A DNA stretch of 64,000 nt from Antitrichia curtipendula. Taxonomy: Eukaryota > Streptophyta > Bryopsida > Hypnales > Leucodontaceae. The position numbers and the translations under genes were made by a program. The stretch is from positions 6,014,001 to 6,078,000 of the forward strand of contig OX579642.1 in NCBI GenBank assembly GCA_951230915.1. Direction: 5' to 3'. The notes under the pieces were generated by a model, which was not told where the DNA came from, did no database searches, and was given only the letters and a program-made list of their open reading frames with translations. Shown here piece after piece: positions 12,801 to 26,097 of this stretch (position 1 is its first letter; each line of letters opens with the position of its first letter).

Positions 12801-15800
12801 AATCCTACAGTGTACATCGCGTGAAATCCTATCGCGTGATTCTGCCACTTTGAGTGAGCTTTTGGCTTGTCATCTTCAATTACATTATTTGTTTGACAAG
12901 TACTGCTATCATGTGTTCAGATGTTTAGATTTTTATCAGAACTATTAGGAAATGACAGTATCCCTCTTTGGACAGGACCTTTTTGAAAAATCTGAGAATT
13001 TGGCCCGTGAACTGGCCAAGAGAAATGAGGCAAACAAGAAGCCCAATAAAGTCGCTGTTCAATCCGTTTCTGAGGAAATAGTTTCAGAGAATTTGAATTC
13101 TGCTTCAGAAGCTGGCATAGAAGCTGGTGTTTCTGCCCAGGTCAAAGGAGGAAGACGAAAGAAAGGCAATCAAAGCAGTGGAACAAGCCGACCAGCGGCA
13201 GAGGTCGAGACGGTTATCGCAAAAGAGGGGAAGGGGAAGAGGCGGGGTAGTAAATCCAAGGGAGAGAAACAACCTGGAGAAACAATTGCTAGTATGCCCA
13301 AGGGATACAAGGGTGGTGCAGTAGGAATAGTAGCCAACACTGTGCACGATGAGGACGACACTTTTACTTCGGAGTTTCTGGCTTCTAAAATTCTCGAATG
13401 GTTCCCTGATTTGGAATCTGCAGGAGTCGGTAATGACCTTTTGACTCTGATCATCTCACTTAATTTTTTTCAGTTGTAGTATCACTTTTTTTAAGGATAG
13501 TTCACTTGGGCAAGGCAGTTGTCTGGTATGATCACATATATCATAAGGTGAAATATTACGTTGTTTCCTGATATTCTGATCTGAGAAATGTTGACGGTAT
13601 AATTGCATGACACTCACGATTGTGTTCTGCAGAGGAGGAAGAAGATGGTAGTCTTGTAAGAGCCTTGGCAGAGTTGCTCAGGCCTAGAGTGGTGGCTGCT
13701 GCAATACAAGAAAAACGTGCTCTTGCTTCAGCCCAGGCAGAAGACCGACGTCGCCGCATGGATACCTTGCAGCATAAGATAGATGGGGTAATTATACTAC
13801 GGAGTATTTGCTTGTACTGGATATAACAGTCTAACAAACGTCTTTTAGTTGCATCGCTCTGTTGTCGTTATTGGTTACTGTGTGTATTCAGCAGCTGATT
13901 ATGACTGGTTCACTTTTGTAGATCTATCCCAATTTCCAGCTTTATTCAAAGGCCCTGGAACTTTTTGAAGACAACGAAAAAACTGGGGTGAGCACTTCCT
14001 TTAAATCTTCTTAGGGTACAGAGCACATTTGAGAGACGTATGAGGGTCATGGTGTATTGGAAGTTCCAAGGCGTAGTTTTGTTCACATTTAATACAAGAA
14101 CGGTGTGACCGTGAGGCTCTGTCCTAGGTAAGCATCAATATTAGTTTATTGATAGTCGATAGTTGGGAAATTAAACAAAGAAAACATTGAGTCAATGATA
14201 TGCAAGCAATTTTAAATTTTAAATAAGTAAAACTTAAATTGGACCCCACATCCTACCAGTCGGACAGGGAGGGGGTCGGACCCTTGCGACCAAACCCTAA
14301 CCGGGTTGTGCAGTGTGAATGTGGTTGTAGATAGAATTTGGAAAGTCGATTCAGAAAACAGAGTCGATGCAAGAGTCGATGCTGTAGTCTCTAAAGGACA
14401 GAGCCAATAAATATATCTATCTATGCTCCATTCTCAGATTCGTTGCATTTCTTTGTGCGTCTCATTGTTAATGTGATAGTTTAGTGTGTTAGTTCTGTTA
14501 TGATTAGAAATATCTTGGAATTCTATTCTCAGGTTTATGAAATTTCTTAATATTGAACTTATCTTGCGCAGGTCGTATTGCATCGGCATCTTTTGCGAAC
14601 CACTGGAACTGAATTAGTAGATTCTTTTCTAATTACTCAGGTATGTTTATTAATACTTATTTCTATTATGATCTATATGTTCGAATAGTTTAATTAGTTT
14701 CAGCTGACTTGAAAAGGATCTGCTGGCATCTGATGATTGTGTTTTACATGCATGGATGCAGGGAGAGGAAGATATGATTGATGATGAAGTGGCCAGAGCA
14801 GACATCAAAGGAACAGAAACATTGAGTTCCTTGCACAGAATGTCCTTGGTAATGCTAACATGATCAGAAAATTGGGTCGGGTTACGAGGTCGAATGGTTA
14901 CAAAGTTCTTGTAAACCGATGCACCTGGACTTGATTGTGTACATTTTCACCATCAAGATTCTGAGATAATCTTACACCTTATTAATTGCTTTGATATCAC
15001 TTCTACATTTTGAACTTATAAAAACTAAGAACATGTTATAAGTCGTCCGAGTTGCAAGCATGAGTTTGGAATTTTGTTCCTTCTGTATGATAAGTCTATT
15101 GTATACGTAGAAACAAGGAGTCCGTGTAAAGGTCTATTGATCACTTAATATTGGTTTGTTGGTACAGAATTTTGACAGTTCTTTGATTTGTTGGTTGACC
15201 ATGATGTAGGCGAAGTCGTTAGCAGGCCGCGCACTTTCCGTAAAGGCTTTGGAGTTGGTTGAAAGTTTGGAAGGAAAGGTATCCATAATTGATATAATTA
15301 TTTTTATTGTGGTGGGTCTGTATATGGTCTGTAAATAGGGAGCAAGTCACAAAAAAAATCATTGATGCCAGGATTATGTGTCTCTTCCATATTTATAATC
15401 ATTCAAAATTGGATTGCATGTTGGTGCATTTTATTGATGGCGAATGGGGACGCATTTATGCAGAACGTGGATGCTTTTGAAAGGGCGTTTGAAGCAGTTG
15501 TGACTCAGAGGTACTGGACTGTTGTTGTTCTCGGCAAGCATCTGTTTATTAGATGTGTATAGATCAGAATAAGCAGCCTGAGATACGTGAAGGATTGAAA
15601 ATTGAGCGTGGTTGATTATATATTATTATTTTTGGATGTTTGTATATCCAAAGTGACAAACGAGCAACATCCTTACAAAGTGTAAAAGTCACGTACCTAC
15701 TGATATTTTCTTTATCTCAGCGGCTTGCGTCTGAAGAAACTTGATAAAAAATCTGAGCGGGCCTTATTATTCTCATATCGCAAGGTAATTTCCAACGGTA

Positions 15801-16917
15801 ATTGGGTTAGCTTTGCTTCTTCTTTGACTACCGGTATATGATATTCAAGTTTGTGTCTGAGATGTTTGGCATTACCTGGTAGCACTTCTGGGAAGAATAT
15901 ACAGTAACTGTCTTGTTTCGTAGTTACAACTGATTTTGGAGAGACTTCATGCGTGAGTGCAAAGTTAGGGACTGGTGATGATTTAATTGTTCGAACAAGT
16001 TCTGAATACTGTGGTTTTATGATCCTAATTAGCTGGAAAGACAATGTGTGCTTGATGGCGGGACAGGATTTGGCATTACAAGTTGAGAATGAGACTGATT
16101 CTGTAGCACTGCTGCCAAAAGTCGTGGGCCTCCTCTTTGTTCAGGTGAATATTCCAAAAGTGCTCGTTTTTAGTCAATCTTTCATCTCAGGCCTATTGCT
16201 GTCATTCATAGCTGGTTGCAATGCTGCTTGTCGTGCATATTTATTGGTTCATACTGTTTGTACTTTTCTTGAACTGGTACAGGTCCATAGTCGGGCTCTC
16301 CAGGCACCGGGCAGGGCAGTGTCAGCAGCTATTTTGCGGTTAAAGGTTGGTATGCTGCACCTCAAGTGCGGAAAATTTTGTGCATCATGTCCTTTGCTAA
16401 GAATCATTCAAGATTGACTTCTCAGTCTATACTATCGCTTTATGTGGAGACGTTATGTACGTGTCAATCGATCTGCGCGTAGTGCGGTTTGTGGTTCTGG
16501 AGAACCAGGCACAACCCGACCCTTATAAGACGGTTTGAAGAAATTGTACTGTAACTTATGTGTGTTCCCCATGGCTTCTGAGCACAGGGATCGATTGCTG
16601 ATGACGTCTTTGAAGTCTTAATAGACTATCATAAGTGCACCGTTCAACTCTTGTCCTTACAAGCCGCTGCCAACTCAAAGGTCTATCCGACACTTGTACG
16701 TAGCAGTTTACTCTGTTTCTAAATGTCTCTGGTTATCTTAGACTGTCCCTACCAGTTGAATGCCTCTCACCTAATTTTTGTTATCTTGACATAGGAAAGC
16801 GACTCTCCTGACGAAATCACCACAAAACAGGAAGAGTTGGAGATGCTTATTCCCAAATTGAAGTCTATTGTATCATCATCCTCGTCATCTGCTTTGACCA
16901 CAAGTGATAGGCAATAA
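9804..16917 (+). CDS. UFL1: E3 UFM1-protein ligase 1 (UFL1), 20 exons
   Basis: UFL1 transfers the ubiquitin-like modifier UFM1 to targets such as ribosomal protein uL24/RPL26 at the ER, with DDRGK1 and C53; it supports ribosome quality control and ER-phagy. Exons: 9804-9977, 10306-10617, 10725-11000, 11438-11485, 11612-11677, 11881-11984, 12250-12343, 12635-12691, 12976-13429, 13633-13787, 13922-13987, 14572-14640, 14762-14848, 15210-15278, 15464-15510, 15721-15784, 16067-16144, 16283-16345, 16588-16680 (or 16695), 16795-16917. All have GT/AG borders and the phases agree. The product is about 832 aa, the usual plant length. Diagnostic stretches are RLSERNVVELVSKL and LLHTVSGKEYITQ (N-terminus), YWDSIAEEINESL, LCPSVQGALK, VVLHRHLLRTT and RALQAPGRAVSAAI. 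A Lys-rich linker lies in exon 9. No lesion was seen, so it looks functional. Confidence 0.95.
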
Positions 16918-18900
16918 CAATGACAGTGTGCTTCCCTAGCTCACATACATCTGGGTCAGTCATCTTCCCAATAAGAGACTCCTGCTTCATGGTAACGTTA
17001 GCTTTTATTTTGTTTTATTTTATATTTTTAATACCACATGATGTTGTATTCAAATAACTTATGTAGTTGGACAATGTCATCTGCCTTCATGGTCTGGACT
17101 GCTGAGATGACAATTATGAATACAATGTTTGAACAATGTTGTGAACCTAGGTGCCATAAGATGAATTTGCACTGTCCACTACCCCAGTAATAGTGTTCCC
17201 TAGTCTTAGGGTCATTGTTTTAAAGATAGTAAAAATTTATTTGGGATTAAAAAACTTCAGGATATTTATTTCTGAAGAGCACAAGGAGGTAATTACATGA
17301 GTATGACCCAGAGACATAGTTGACTGGCTGATGCAGGTGATGCAGATGACTTTCTTTCCTGCCATGCCAATGTTTGTATTGAGAGGCTTCAAAGGCTTGA
17401 CAATACATGATGTAAGCAGGACATTATTTGCTCGTCTTTGCAATTGGGATCTTTTTCTCTTTATTTTAACATGTGGTTAGTCAGTGGGTTAACATCCTTT
17501 TCAAATGAAACGAGTCTGGAAAACCTTAATTGCACCATGGCATTGATTGCCCTGTCAGGATAGTGAAGTCATCCCTTTTTTTTGTTCCTGCAGGTGCTTC
17601 AAAACTATATGGTAGAACCACCCATAGTCATTCACTTAAGCAATTACACACATGTTCTGGAGCAGTAGATGGCAATGTAAATTTACTCCTGTGTAGAAAG
17701 ATAGAAATGATGTGCACTGTCAATTTTTTGTGATATTTTTCCTTAAATTCAAATTACTATGAATTTTGGAAGCCAAAAGTTGGCCTCAACCCATACCCAA
17801 TATATAGAGTTCCAATTCCGTTCATTCCAAAACTACTTTCCATCTCACTACTTCTTACTTTCTTGCTCACTACATCAGGACATGTGTCATGACTTTATAG
17901 TCCAACCTTGCAAAGGGGAAAAAAACTGTTCCAGCCTTGGTTGGAAATAGCTGCACCCTACAGCTTGGCACTATACAAGTGTCAGAACTTCTTTGAAGAT
18001 TGAAGACCACTGGCGAAATCGGTCTCCTTACATGCCGCTGAAATGACTCCTCTGTTTTTAGTTGTTTATTGAGGCACTACTAATTGCACCCTTGACCAGC
18101 CCTTATATGATGTTGGGCCAAGTGCAAGGTCAGCAATAATTGCACATGCATGTCTTTGGCTGGATTAATTTTGGACTCCAAGCTTGGGAGTAAATGTTCA
18201 GGATTTGTGCTCTTTTGCAGTTCTGATAACAAGTCCTAAATCTGAGCATTGTGATGCTCTGGTTTTCCATTATTCCATGTGCAGAAATGGGAATGGGGAG
18301 ATGAACCATGTTGTTTCTATTACTAAGGTAGAGACACCTATACCCAACCGGGGTCCCAAACCCAAGAAATAGGGCAACAGTATTTTGGGCCAGAGAAGGT
18401 GTGGTTTTGAGGTAGCTATGTCCAGACTGGTTTTAATGAGATTTAAGACTGGGCGGTTGATACATTAGTGCATATTGCTTTGTGGATGCCAAGTGTGATG
18501 AAGATGTAATTATTATTATTGGGAATGACAACTGTAATACATGAAATTGGCGGTTACAATTGTTTAGATTGGTGGCTATAATTTTTGAGATCAGTGGCTG
18601 TAACTCTTGAGATTGAGAACATGCATTACTTCAATTGGCGGCCTTCGTTACTGTACATTGAATGAGTTGTTCAGCGGTTTACCAACATGGAGAATTGATT
18701 TTTAAAATGGATGTTGGTTGATTTTAACACATGGACGGTCATGGAGAATGGAGTTCCAATTTATCAATTTCTAGAAATTACTATTTGTCATATAGAAACC
18801 TGCAAGGTTGGATGCAAAAACATTAAGTGAATAGAAGTTCGCGGGCCTAATTTTGTAGCACAGATTGTGGAACGTCTGCTTCATATTTCATGTAGCTGAA
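16918..18900. other. UFL1 3' flank, no gene recognised
   Basis: The first few hundred bases after the UFL1 stop presumably hold its 3' UTR. The rest has only short open frames (17530-17733, 18184-18372) with no motif and no matching splice structure. Confidence 0.35.
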
Positions 18901-19600
18901 CTAATCAATCGTGAACATTGTATACGAAGCTCAGAGTGTATGTTTCAGGTTATCAGCGTTTTCACTTTTACTGCACTGCGTATTTGATGGGCAACGACGT
19001 TTAGTACTATTACACAGAGTTCACAAGTGTAGGAAAGCTGCACAAAACATCTTCAAGATTGAAGCTCGCGGCTGTGAAGGCAGCAGACTTGGACAGCGTA
19101 AAGACAACGTTTTTCTCATTACCGATTTACCGTCTCGTAAGTGTTCTTTTTTTTTTTTTTTAATTATGCACCATGTCATTGCTCTGTGTGGACACATGTT
19201 CGTAAGAAGTGAGGAAATGTATTGCATTTTCTTGATTGGGTAGTTCGCAGTCTTGATTTGAAGTACCGGCGGTTTAGAGGATTGATCCTGCTACAGTTTG
19301 TGAAGCTACTTCGCTGTTTCGTAAGTGCCTTGCACAATGACATTCTAGACGTCCACTCCGGTCATGCTCGATTGTAAAAACTGTGTCTACATACAACATG
19401 TGCACGATCTCAGTCGGGACTGTGCTGACATTTAGGTAATGCATTTTCTTTGATACGTAGAGATACTAGTTCATTATTTCTGAGACATGCTCTCCAGTCT
19501 TTGCAGGTCGTCCACCAACTGATACAGGAGTTCCTGCCATCGACGTCAGTGGAGCTTCAACGGTAATTCTGCAGTTCATGTGAACTAGCTATCATCACTC

Positions 19601-22286
19601 ATGGCATTCAATAGTAACGACGAGCATGACTACCTCGAATTGAGCCGCCTCACCGGCGACGCTGTGCCTAGTACGACGGATGATGCGGAAAGCTCCAACG
19701 ACGACACACCTACGATCGATCGACTTCATGAATATCGACATCTGGAGGCTCTGCAGCAGGTGACACAGTCACAAGGTGCCCCCACTAACGACGGAGGCTC
19801 TGCCAGGAGAGCAACAAGAGCACCGGAGCGCATGACTTTCGGGGAGCCACTGCCCACTCTGCAACGTCGAACTCCAGCCGCCGCAGATCGTCCCTTCACC
19901 ACGCCGACGACTGCATCCATCCACAGCTCCCACCATCGCAGACCACCTCGAGCATGCCGCAGGGAAATTCGTGAGGCGGCAACTCATGTGGAGTACATGA
20001 GACGTCCCTCTCCCGTAGGTGAACGTCATGGTTCTCATGACAACCAGGAGGCAACGACCTATCATGAACGCAATGCAAGTCAGTTTAGCCGATGCCCACC
20101 GCGGCCACGAGCTGGAAGAGAAGCAAATCTCTGGAGTGATGACCAACTAAAAGCGGTAGTAGCTGCTGTAGACACCGGGACAACAATCAGAGCAGCTTCA
20201 AAACAATTTCACATCTCCTACTCATCTTTACGGGAGTGGTGTTACGGGGTACGTACCTCTCGGAAGCGCGGTCCCCCTGCAGTTTTGAACCCGCAAGAAG
20301 AGGAACTCCTTGTGAAGTATCTTATATCTATGTGCGACTTGGGGTATGGGTTGAGTCTGACAACTTTGAGGTTAAAGGTGTATGAGATTACCTGCGGACG
20401 TTGGACTCCCTTCCGAAATGGCGTGCCCGACAAGGGTTGGATGAGATGGTGGAGGCACCGCCATCCTGAACTGACTCTCAGAGTAGCGGAGGCCCTGGAA
20501 TCGGCACGGGCTCGAGGACTGACTTCAGAGCATGCTAATACATTTTACAGTAACTTGGAAACTCTGTGCAAGTCGCACTGCTACTCCCCAGATCGAATCT
20601 GGAATTGCGATGAGACTGGTGTACAAGCCGGGAGGAATGGGGTTGGACTGGTCATTGCTCGCCGAGGTGCAAGAAATGTACACTTTGTGGTTCCAGACAA
20701 AAGGGAATGGCTATCCGTCCTTGTCTGCATAAACGCAGTTGGGACAACCATTCCATCATTCTACATTTTCAGAGGCAAACGCATCCTACGGAATTATGTG
20801 GAGAAGTGTGAGCCCGGAGCTACTATGACGATGCAGGAGAAGGCATGGATGACATCGTATTTGTTCTCCACGTGGATGTCCCACTTCATCAAAAGCATGT
20901 AAGCCTGTAGAGGAATCTCACCTAGCAGACGACACCTGCTGATTCTCGATGGGCACAAGAGTCATGTGACTTTGGAGGTGGTGCTTCTAGCAAAAGCTGC
21001 AGGCTTGGATTTGCTTACTCTTCTGTCACATACATCGCATGCTCTGCAGCCGTTGGATTGCAGCGTCTTCAAGCCTTTCAAGGACTACTTCCGTGTATAT
21101 TGTGACTACTGGACCAGTAGGCATTTGGGAGAAGCAACTACAAAGGAAACTCTTGCCATCTGGGTGTCGTTGTCTCTGAGAAGGGCCTTGAGTGACAAGA
21201 ACATAAAATCCAGATTTCGAGGCACAGGGATTTTTCCATTCGATCGCAGCGCAGTGGAGCGGCACCTGCAACCCTCCGCGGCCTTCGAGGCAGCCCAACA
21301 AGCAGCACCTCCATCTGCAGAAGGAGAGCAGGCGTTACAACAATCTTGTGACGCTGAACCTGCCGCACAGTCCGACGTTGATGGCGACCAAGGCAGCGGA
21401 GTGGTCCACAACCACCTACAGAACAGTCAAGAAGGTGAGTTCAATAATGCATATGCACATTGTTTTGGAACTTATCGATGTTGCATTCCCTGTGTACATT
21501 AATACTTGCGATGTGAGTATGTATCCATTGACGTGCACTCCGGAATGCAGGGAATGTGCGTGGACCTGCACATGAAGACAGACATGCAGGCAATGACGAA
21601 TGCGGAGAAGCTGAAGTCAGAATGGAGACAAATGATGGTGGGGAAGGACTTGCGTACCTGGGTTCGTAAGAAGTGGCTGCAGATTTCGCCGCGCAGAACT
21701 CCACGGCAGTACAGCACTTTGTGGTCAACGTCGACCCCAGCAATCAGGAGGCTCCGGAGGAGATGGGCAGTTTGCAGCGGGAGGTTGAATCAGTGGACTC
21801 GGTCACACACTTTCTGACCTTGCCGACCCTAACTCCACGGGTGACACAGAAGCACAGGGATCCGCTCATCGACTTCAGCAAGTCCATTATGCTCACCTCA
21901 GATGAATACGTTCAAGCTGCCGCGCTGTTACGGGAGAAAAAAACAATGCCGCAGAGGAGAAGCAGAGACTTCAGCAGGAGAAGCTGGATCAACGACAACG
22001 TTGTGCTGTGGAGAGAGAAGAGGAACGGCTAGAACGCTTGACCCGATCATCGAAGTTGGCGGAGACGAAGGCCGCCAAAGCACGAGAGAAAGAGGCCGCC
22101 CGTATTGAGCGAGACGAAGCCAGGGCTCTGAGACAGCAGGCTGCAGCGCAAAGAGTTGGAGAGAAGGCTTGACGAAGTGCAGAGCGTGCCCAAGTTCAAT
22201 GTGAAAAGGTCATGCGGGCAGTGGAGAGGGCAACAAGGCGACAAGCAGATGATCAAGAACTTGAAGGTGAAGACACTTACCTGTAG
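19601..22286 (+). pseudogene. pogo/Tigger-type DDD transposase, broken by stops and a frameshift
   Basis: Order of parts: a low-complexity N-terminus; a psq-type helix-turn-helix (AVDTGTTIRAASKQFHISYS, about residues 193-212); a CENP-B-like HTH; then the DDD core. The core acidic residues sit in IWNCDETG (about 20590), LLILDGHKSH (20936-20965) and SHALQPLDCSVFKPFK (about 21040). A glutamate/arginine-rich coiled-coil tail follows. Exon 1 runs 19601-21434, a GT/AG intron 21435-21550 keeps frame, and exon 2 runs 21551-22286. Lesions: TAA at 20900-20902 (frame resumes with ACRGISPSRRHL), TAA at 21667-21669, a one-base loss in the A-run 21937-21943, and TGA at 22170-22172. It is GC-rich compared with its surroundings. 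Element ends and TIRs were not found. Confidence 0.8.
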
Positions 22287-23091
22287 AATACAAGCATGTT
22301 TCCACCGTCTACGTCCACAGTGCAGCACTTGCAACCTTACGGTCACTTTGTCACCTCTATGCACTCTACGTTGCCGGCAACACTACAGAGAACATCTTCA
22401 TACAACATGTCGAACACACAGACATCTAGACTGATCTATGCACAACCAGTGCGGCCCTGGACTACGAACGTGCAGCAGAACGCTTCGTCGATGACATTTG
22501 AATTTAAAAGAGCCGTTGGAAGTGTGCAACAGCGTGGCAACACTTTTCAGGCGGGAGAACTTGAACTCCGTCATGCGGCTTCACGGTGACTCAGTCATCG
22601 GACCGCAGTTGATCAGAACGGCTAGTACTGATCGCCAGGTCACTCACAGAATTCGACTGATGTGGGGCTTCGGCTCCATCCAATTTTGTTACTGTGCACT
22701 TGGAGACTCCACTAATTCTGACGTGCTTACCAGCTTGAGTACCCGGATTGCCTGTTAAATGTTCGGAACATCGCGGCTACGATGAAACTACGGTTTATAC
22801 AATACGGTCATTTACGTCTTTGTTTTCCGCTACTCAACTGAGCAAGTACCGTACATTTCAGGGAGCGGAATTCCTGTACTCTAAGGACTGAGTTTAGGAT
22901 CAACCTACTTTTGCACTTTTGAAAATCACTGTAATTTCACTTTCGGTTAAAAAATTCCAAAAAAATTGCTATCCCCATATTTCCACTTTCTCTATACAAG
23001 AAAAATTTAACTTCAATCATACTCCTCACGATCTGCTCGGAATCTCCTTAGATGATCGGGTATGGGTGTCTCCACCTTACAAGTGATGTAC
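22287..23091. other. 3' part of the pogo element and flank
   Basis: An open frame at 22296-22589 (starting MFPPSTSTVQHLQPYG) directly follows the coiled-coil tail and has similar composition. It may be a further C-terminal piece of the transposase, but nothing in it is diagnostic. GC-rich sequence changes to AT-rich at about 22.9 kb, which probably marks the element's right end. Confidence 0.3.
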
Positions 23092-23999
23092 TTAACCCCC
23101 AAAGGACCAGCATGCCTTTTTTGGCAGTATAGAAATTTTGGGCAGGTATCTGTGATTGCAGATTTTTATATATTTGGCTGAAATTTTAATAAAAGTTGTG
23201 TGCGAGGAATATCTTTCATATGCACTAAATTTCATGACATTTAGAAATACGAGTCAAAAGTTATGGCCTAATATTTCACTTTTTTTCTCGGCTGGACAAT
23301 CCAAGCATATCAGAAAAAGACATTTTTTTCAGAAACAAAAATTTGAAACTGGTTTTATAGAGTTATATATATGTGAAAAGCTTTGAATCATTCTATTTGG
23401 ACCAATGAGTCAGAAGTAGTTATAGATTCTCTACTCTAAAATAAACCTTAAAGTTCTCTATCTTACTCAATTTTCAATATTTTTTGAAAAAAATAAAATC
23501 ATAGGATGTATATTTTTTATCACAACAATTCAACCATTGGGATTGGTATTTTCCAATTCCATATCTAAATTCTTAACAATTTGTATTTTGAATCATTCGC
23601 TACTTTATTCTACTTACTAATTTTTTCCTATATGTTATACAATTGCAAATGATATGAAATATTTTAAGCTTGTAGACAACTTGTCTAGGAAAAAGAATCC
23701 AAAGAAGCACCACCATTTTGGACATTTGTCTGTAGAAAAGTGAGCTTGTGAAGTGCAGCTGCCCGATTTTTTGCAGGGTAAAAAAAATGATTTTAGTGAT
23801 TTTGAATGCTTATATCTTGCAATCCACATGGTGGAAGTTTCTGAAATTTTTACCACATATTCTCAAGTCAGAATACTACAAGATCCTACAGTTACATGTT
23901 ACAAAAAAAGTTTTTTTTCAAAAAATTGATAATTGTACTAAAGATGGTAGTTCTTGAGTGTTTTCGGTGAAAACATAGTCATGAAACTCTAGGGGTTAA
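23092..23999. mobile_element. TTAA-flanked element, subfamily B-I, copy B1
   Basis: It begins TTAACCCCCAAAGGACCA and ends TCTAGGGGTTAA, with TTAA at both outer edges, the target-duplication signature of the piggyBac superfamily. It is about 0.9 kb, AT-rich and non-coding. Interior landmarks (TTGGCA...TATAGAAATTTTGGGCAG; GTGCAGCTGCCCG) recur in the copies at 25321-26097, 27838-28750 and 39863-40806. Its right TTAA is shared with the next element. Confidence 0.65.
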
Positions 24000-24918
24000 C
24001 CCCTAAGGTTTGAAGGCCTTTTTTCCATTCAAAACCACTCAAAACGGCCATTTCTATAGCAAAGAGTAGAAAAACAGTTTTAAATTTCATTTTTTTCAAT
24101 TGGATCTTGTATTGGACTAATATAAGAATGTGTGGAAGGAATTTCACAAACTTTGACCATACAGATTGCAAGATATTTGTGCTTAAAGTGAAGGAAACAA
24201 GTTTTTTTGTACCTTACTCAACTACATTTTTTGGCTTTGAACCTTCATAGCTTATAAATTTGCTCTACTGATTTTGAATTTATAATTTTATATGATAAAG
24301 AATTGAGTTGAGAGTTTAGGAAGAAAATTTTTTTAAACGCACACTTAGCTTTCACTCTTAAAAATATTATTAAGTAGAAGTAGGTTCAAGATTGAAGAAA
24401 AATGTAAATTGTTAATAACTCTAAAATGGAATTGAAATACACTAATGTCAATGGTGAGATTGTTCTTGCTAGAGATCTTGACCTTGCAAAACTTTAGTTT
24501 ACAAAAAAATTGTAAGAATTGAGGCCAGAAATGAATTCTACAAGTTATTTTTTCAAGAAGATGCTTTGATTGTTCAAGAAATAAGATTGTCCATAACTTT
24601 TGCAGAACAAATCGAAATGGAACAAATCAAAGCTTCCCATGTAGATTAAATTACAATCTATATGAAAAAAAAATTATATTTTTATATTTAAATTTTTTTT
24701 TAGGATTTTATTCTACCCGCCAAACTAAAAAAGAGCTTTTTGAGCCATAAATTTTTTTCTTGAGCACCAATTGAAATAAAGATTATATTTTTGAAAAGCT
24801 AGTATATTTTACTATCTTCATCAAAAATTTCAGAAAATTCCAACAAATATGGAGACCATAAGAGCTTTCCCAGAATCCATTTTGTTCCCCAAGGAGACAA
24901 TGGAACTTTAGAGATTAA
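23996..24918. mobile_element. TTAA-flanked element, subfamily B-II, copy B2
   Basis: It starts at the TTAA that closes B1 (TTAACCCCTAAGGTTTGAAG) and ends GGAACTTTAGAGATTAA. Interior sequence (for example AAGAATTGAGTTGAGA and AAGCTTCCCATGTAGA) matches the reverse complement of 40803-42021. Non-coding. Confidence 0.6.
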
Positions 24919-25320
24919 TGTTTTGTGTTGCATTTCTCTCCTAGAATAAGTTAATTTAAAAAACAAATAGTAACAATATTTTAATAGAATCTTGATACTC
25001 CTTAGGTATTGTCGTTCTCATGTCTACAGTGTTGGGTGGGTTTCTCATGTGACCTACTCACATTAGCCATTGCCATCATGATCTCAAGGATGTCCATGAA
25101 GGATGTGGCCTTGTGCCCTCCATGGTGGTTATGTACAATGCTCAAGAGCATTATGGGACATTATGCTAAGTTTACACACATGTTCTAGTTATGAGTTATA
25201 ACGTTTTTTTTATTATCCAATGGAATGGTGATAAATCTACCTTGAAAAATGGACTTGGCATTATTTTGTTTGAAAACATTCGAAGTGCATAATTGGCAAT
25301 CTCAACTGGTCTCCTATCTT
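24919..25320. other. AT-rich spacer, nothing recognised
   Basis: No open frame of note and no repeat shared with other parts of the window. Confidence 0.35.
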
Positions 25321-26097
25321 TATCCCCTAAAGATTTTTGACTATATTTTCACCAAAACGCTCCCAAACTGCCATTTCTAGTACAAGTAAAAAATTTACAT
25401 GAAAAACATCTTTGGACACATGTAACCATAGGATCTTATAGTACCTTGGTTTGAAAAGATGTGAAAAAAATTTCAGAAGTTTCCACCATGTAAGGTAAAA
25501 CAACCCATTGTGGTGAGATGACCCATAGTGGACACCTAGGAAATGCCCCCATTATGGATTTCTTCACTTTGTGAGATTTTGGCTCCAATACATGTCTTAT
25601 ATGAGAATAATGGAGTGATTAGTGACTTCATTAGGAACTTCCAAATTTTCAATGTGAATTCATTGTAAGAATTTAATTTTTTTAGCCTTCCATATTAGAA
25701 AATACTATGATTGCTTCAGGTGAGCAAAATGAGCATGATGGATTCAGATTTTATTGGTTCTAAGGTAGTCTATAGACTCTTTTGGGCCATGATGCATTGG
25801 ACACTTCAAATGACTAATGAAATGAAAGTTATGACATATATATAAACCTAGAAAACCAATTTAAAGTTTTATTTCTTAAAGAAGTGATTTTTAAGGAATT
25901 TTTTGAATTTAAAGAAAATTAAATATCATACAACAACTTTTTAACCATTTAGTCAAAAGTTATAAAAAATTTGGGCCTTAAATCTACTTCTCAGGCACAT
26001 GTTGTTTGAAAATTTCAAATAAAAAAATCCATTTGTAGTGAGCTACACAAAATTGCTATGTTGCCAAAAAAACACAACTTGGTCCTTTAGGGGTTAA
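25321..26097. mobile_element. Subfamily B-I copy B5, interrupted by a family C element
   Basis: Left end ATCCCCTAAAGATTTTTGAC (flank TTAT, a decayed TTAA); right end GGTCCTTTAGGGGTTAA (TTAA 26094-26097). The orientation is opposite to B1. At 25493 the B-I sequence stops and family C sequence begins; B-I sequence resumes near 25800. B5 was therefore in place before C1 inserted. Confidence 0.55.
25493..25800. mobile_element. Family C element copy C1, nested in B5
   Basis: It begins AGGTAAAACAACCCATTGTGG after TA. Its body matches the reverse complement of 57420-57718 (for example AATGGAGTGATTAGTGAC, CATTAGGAAC). The right end is diverged and placed only approximately. Confidence 0.5.
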
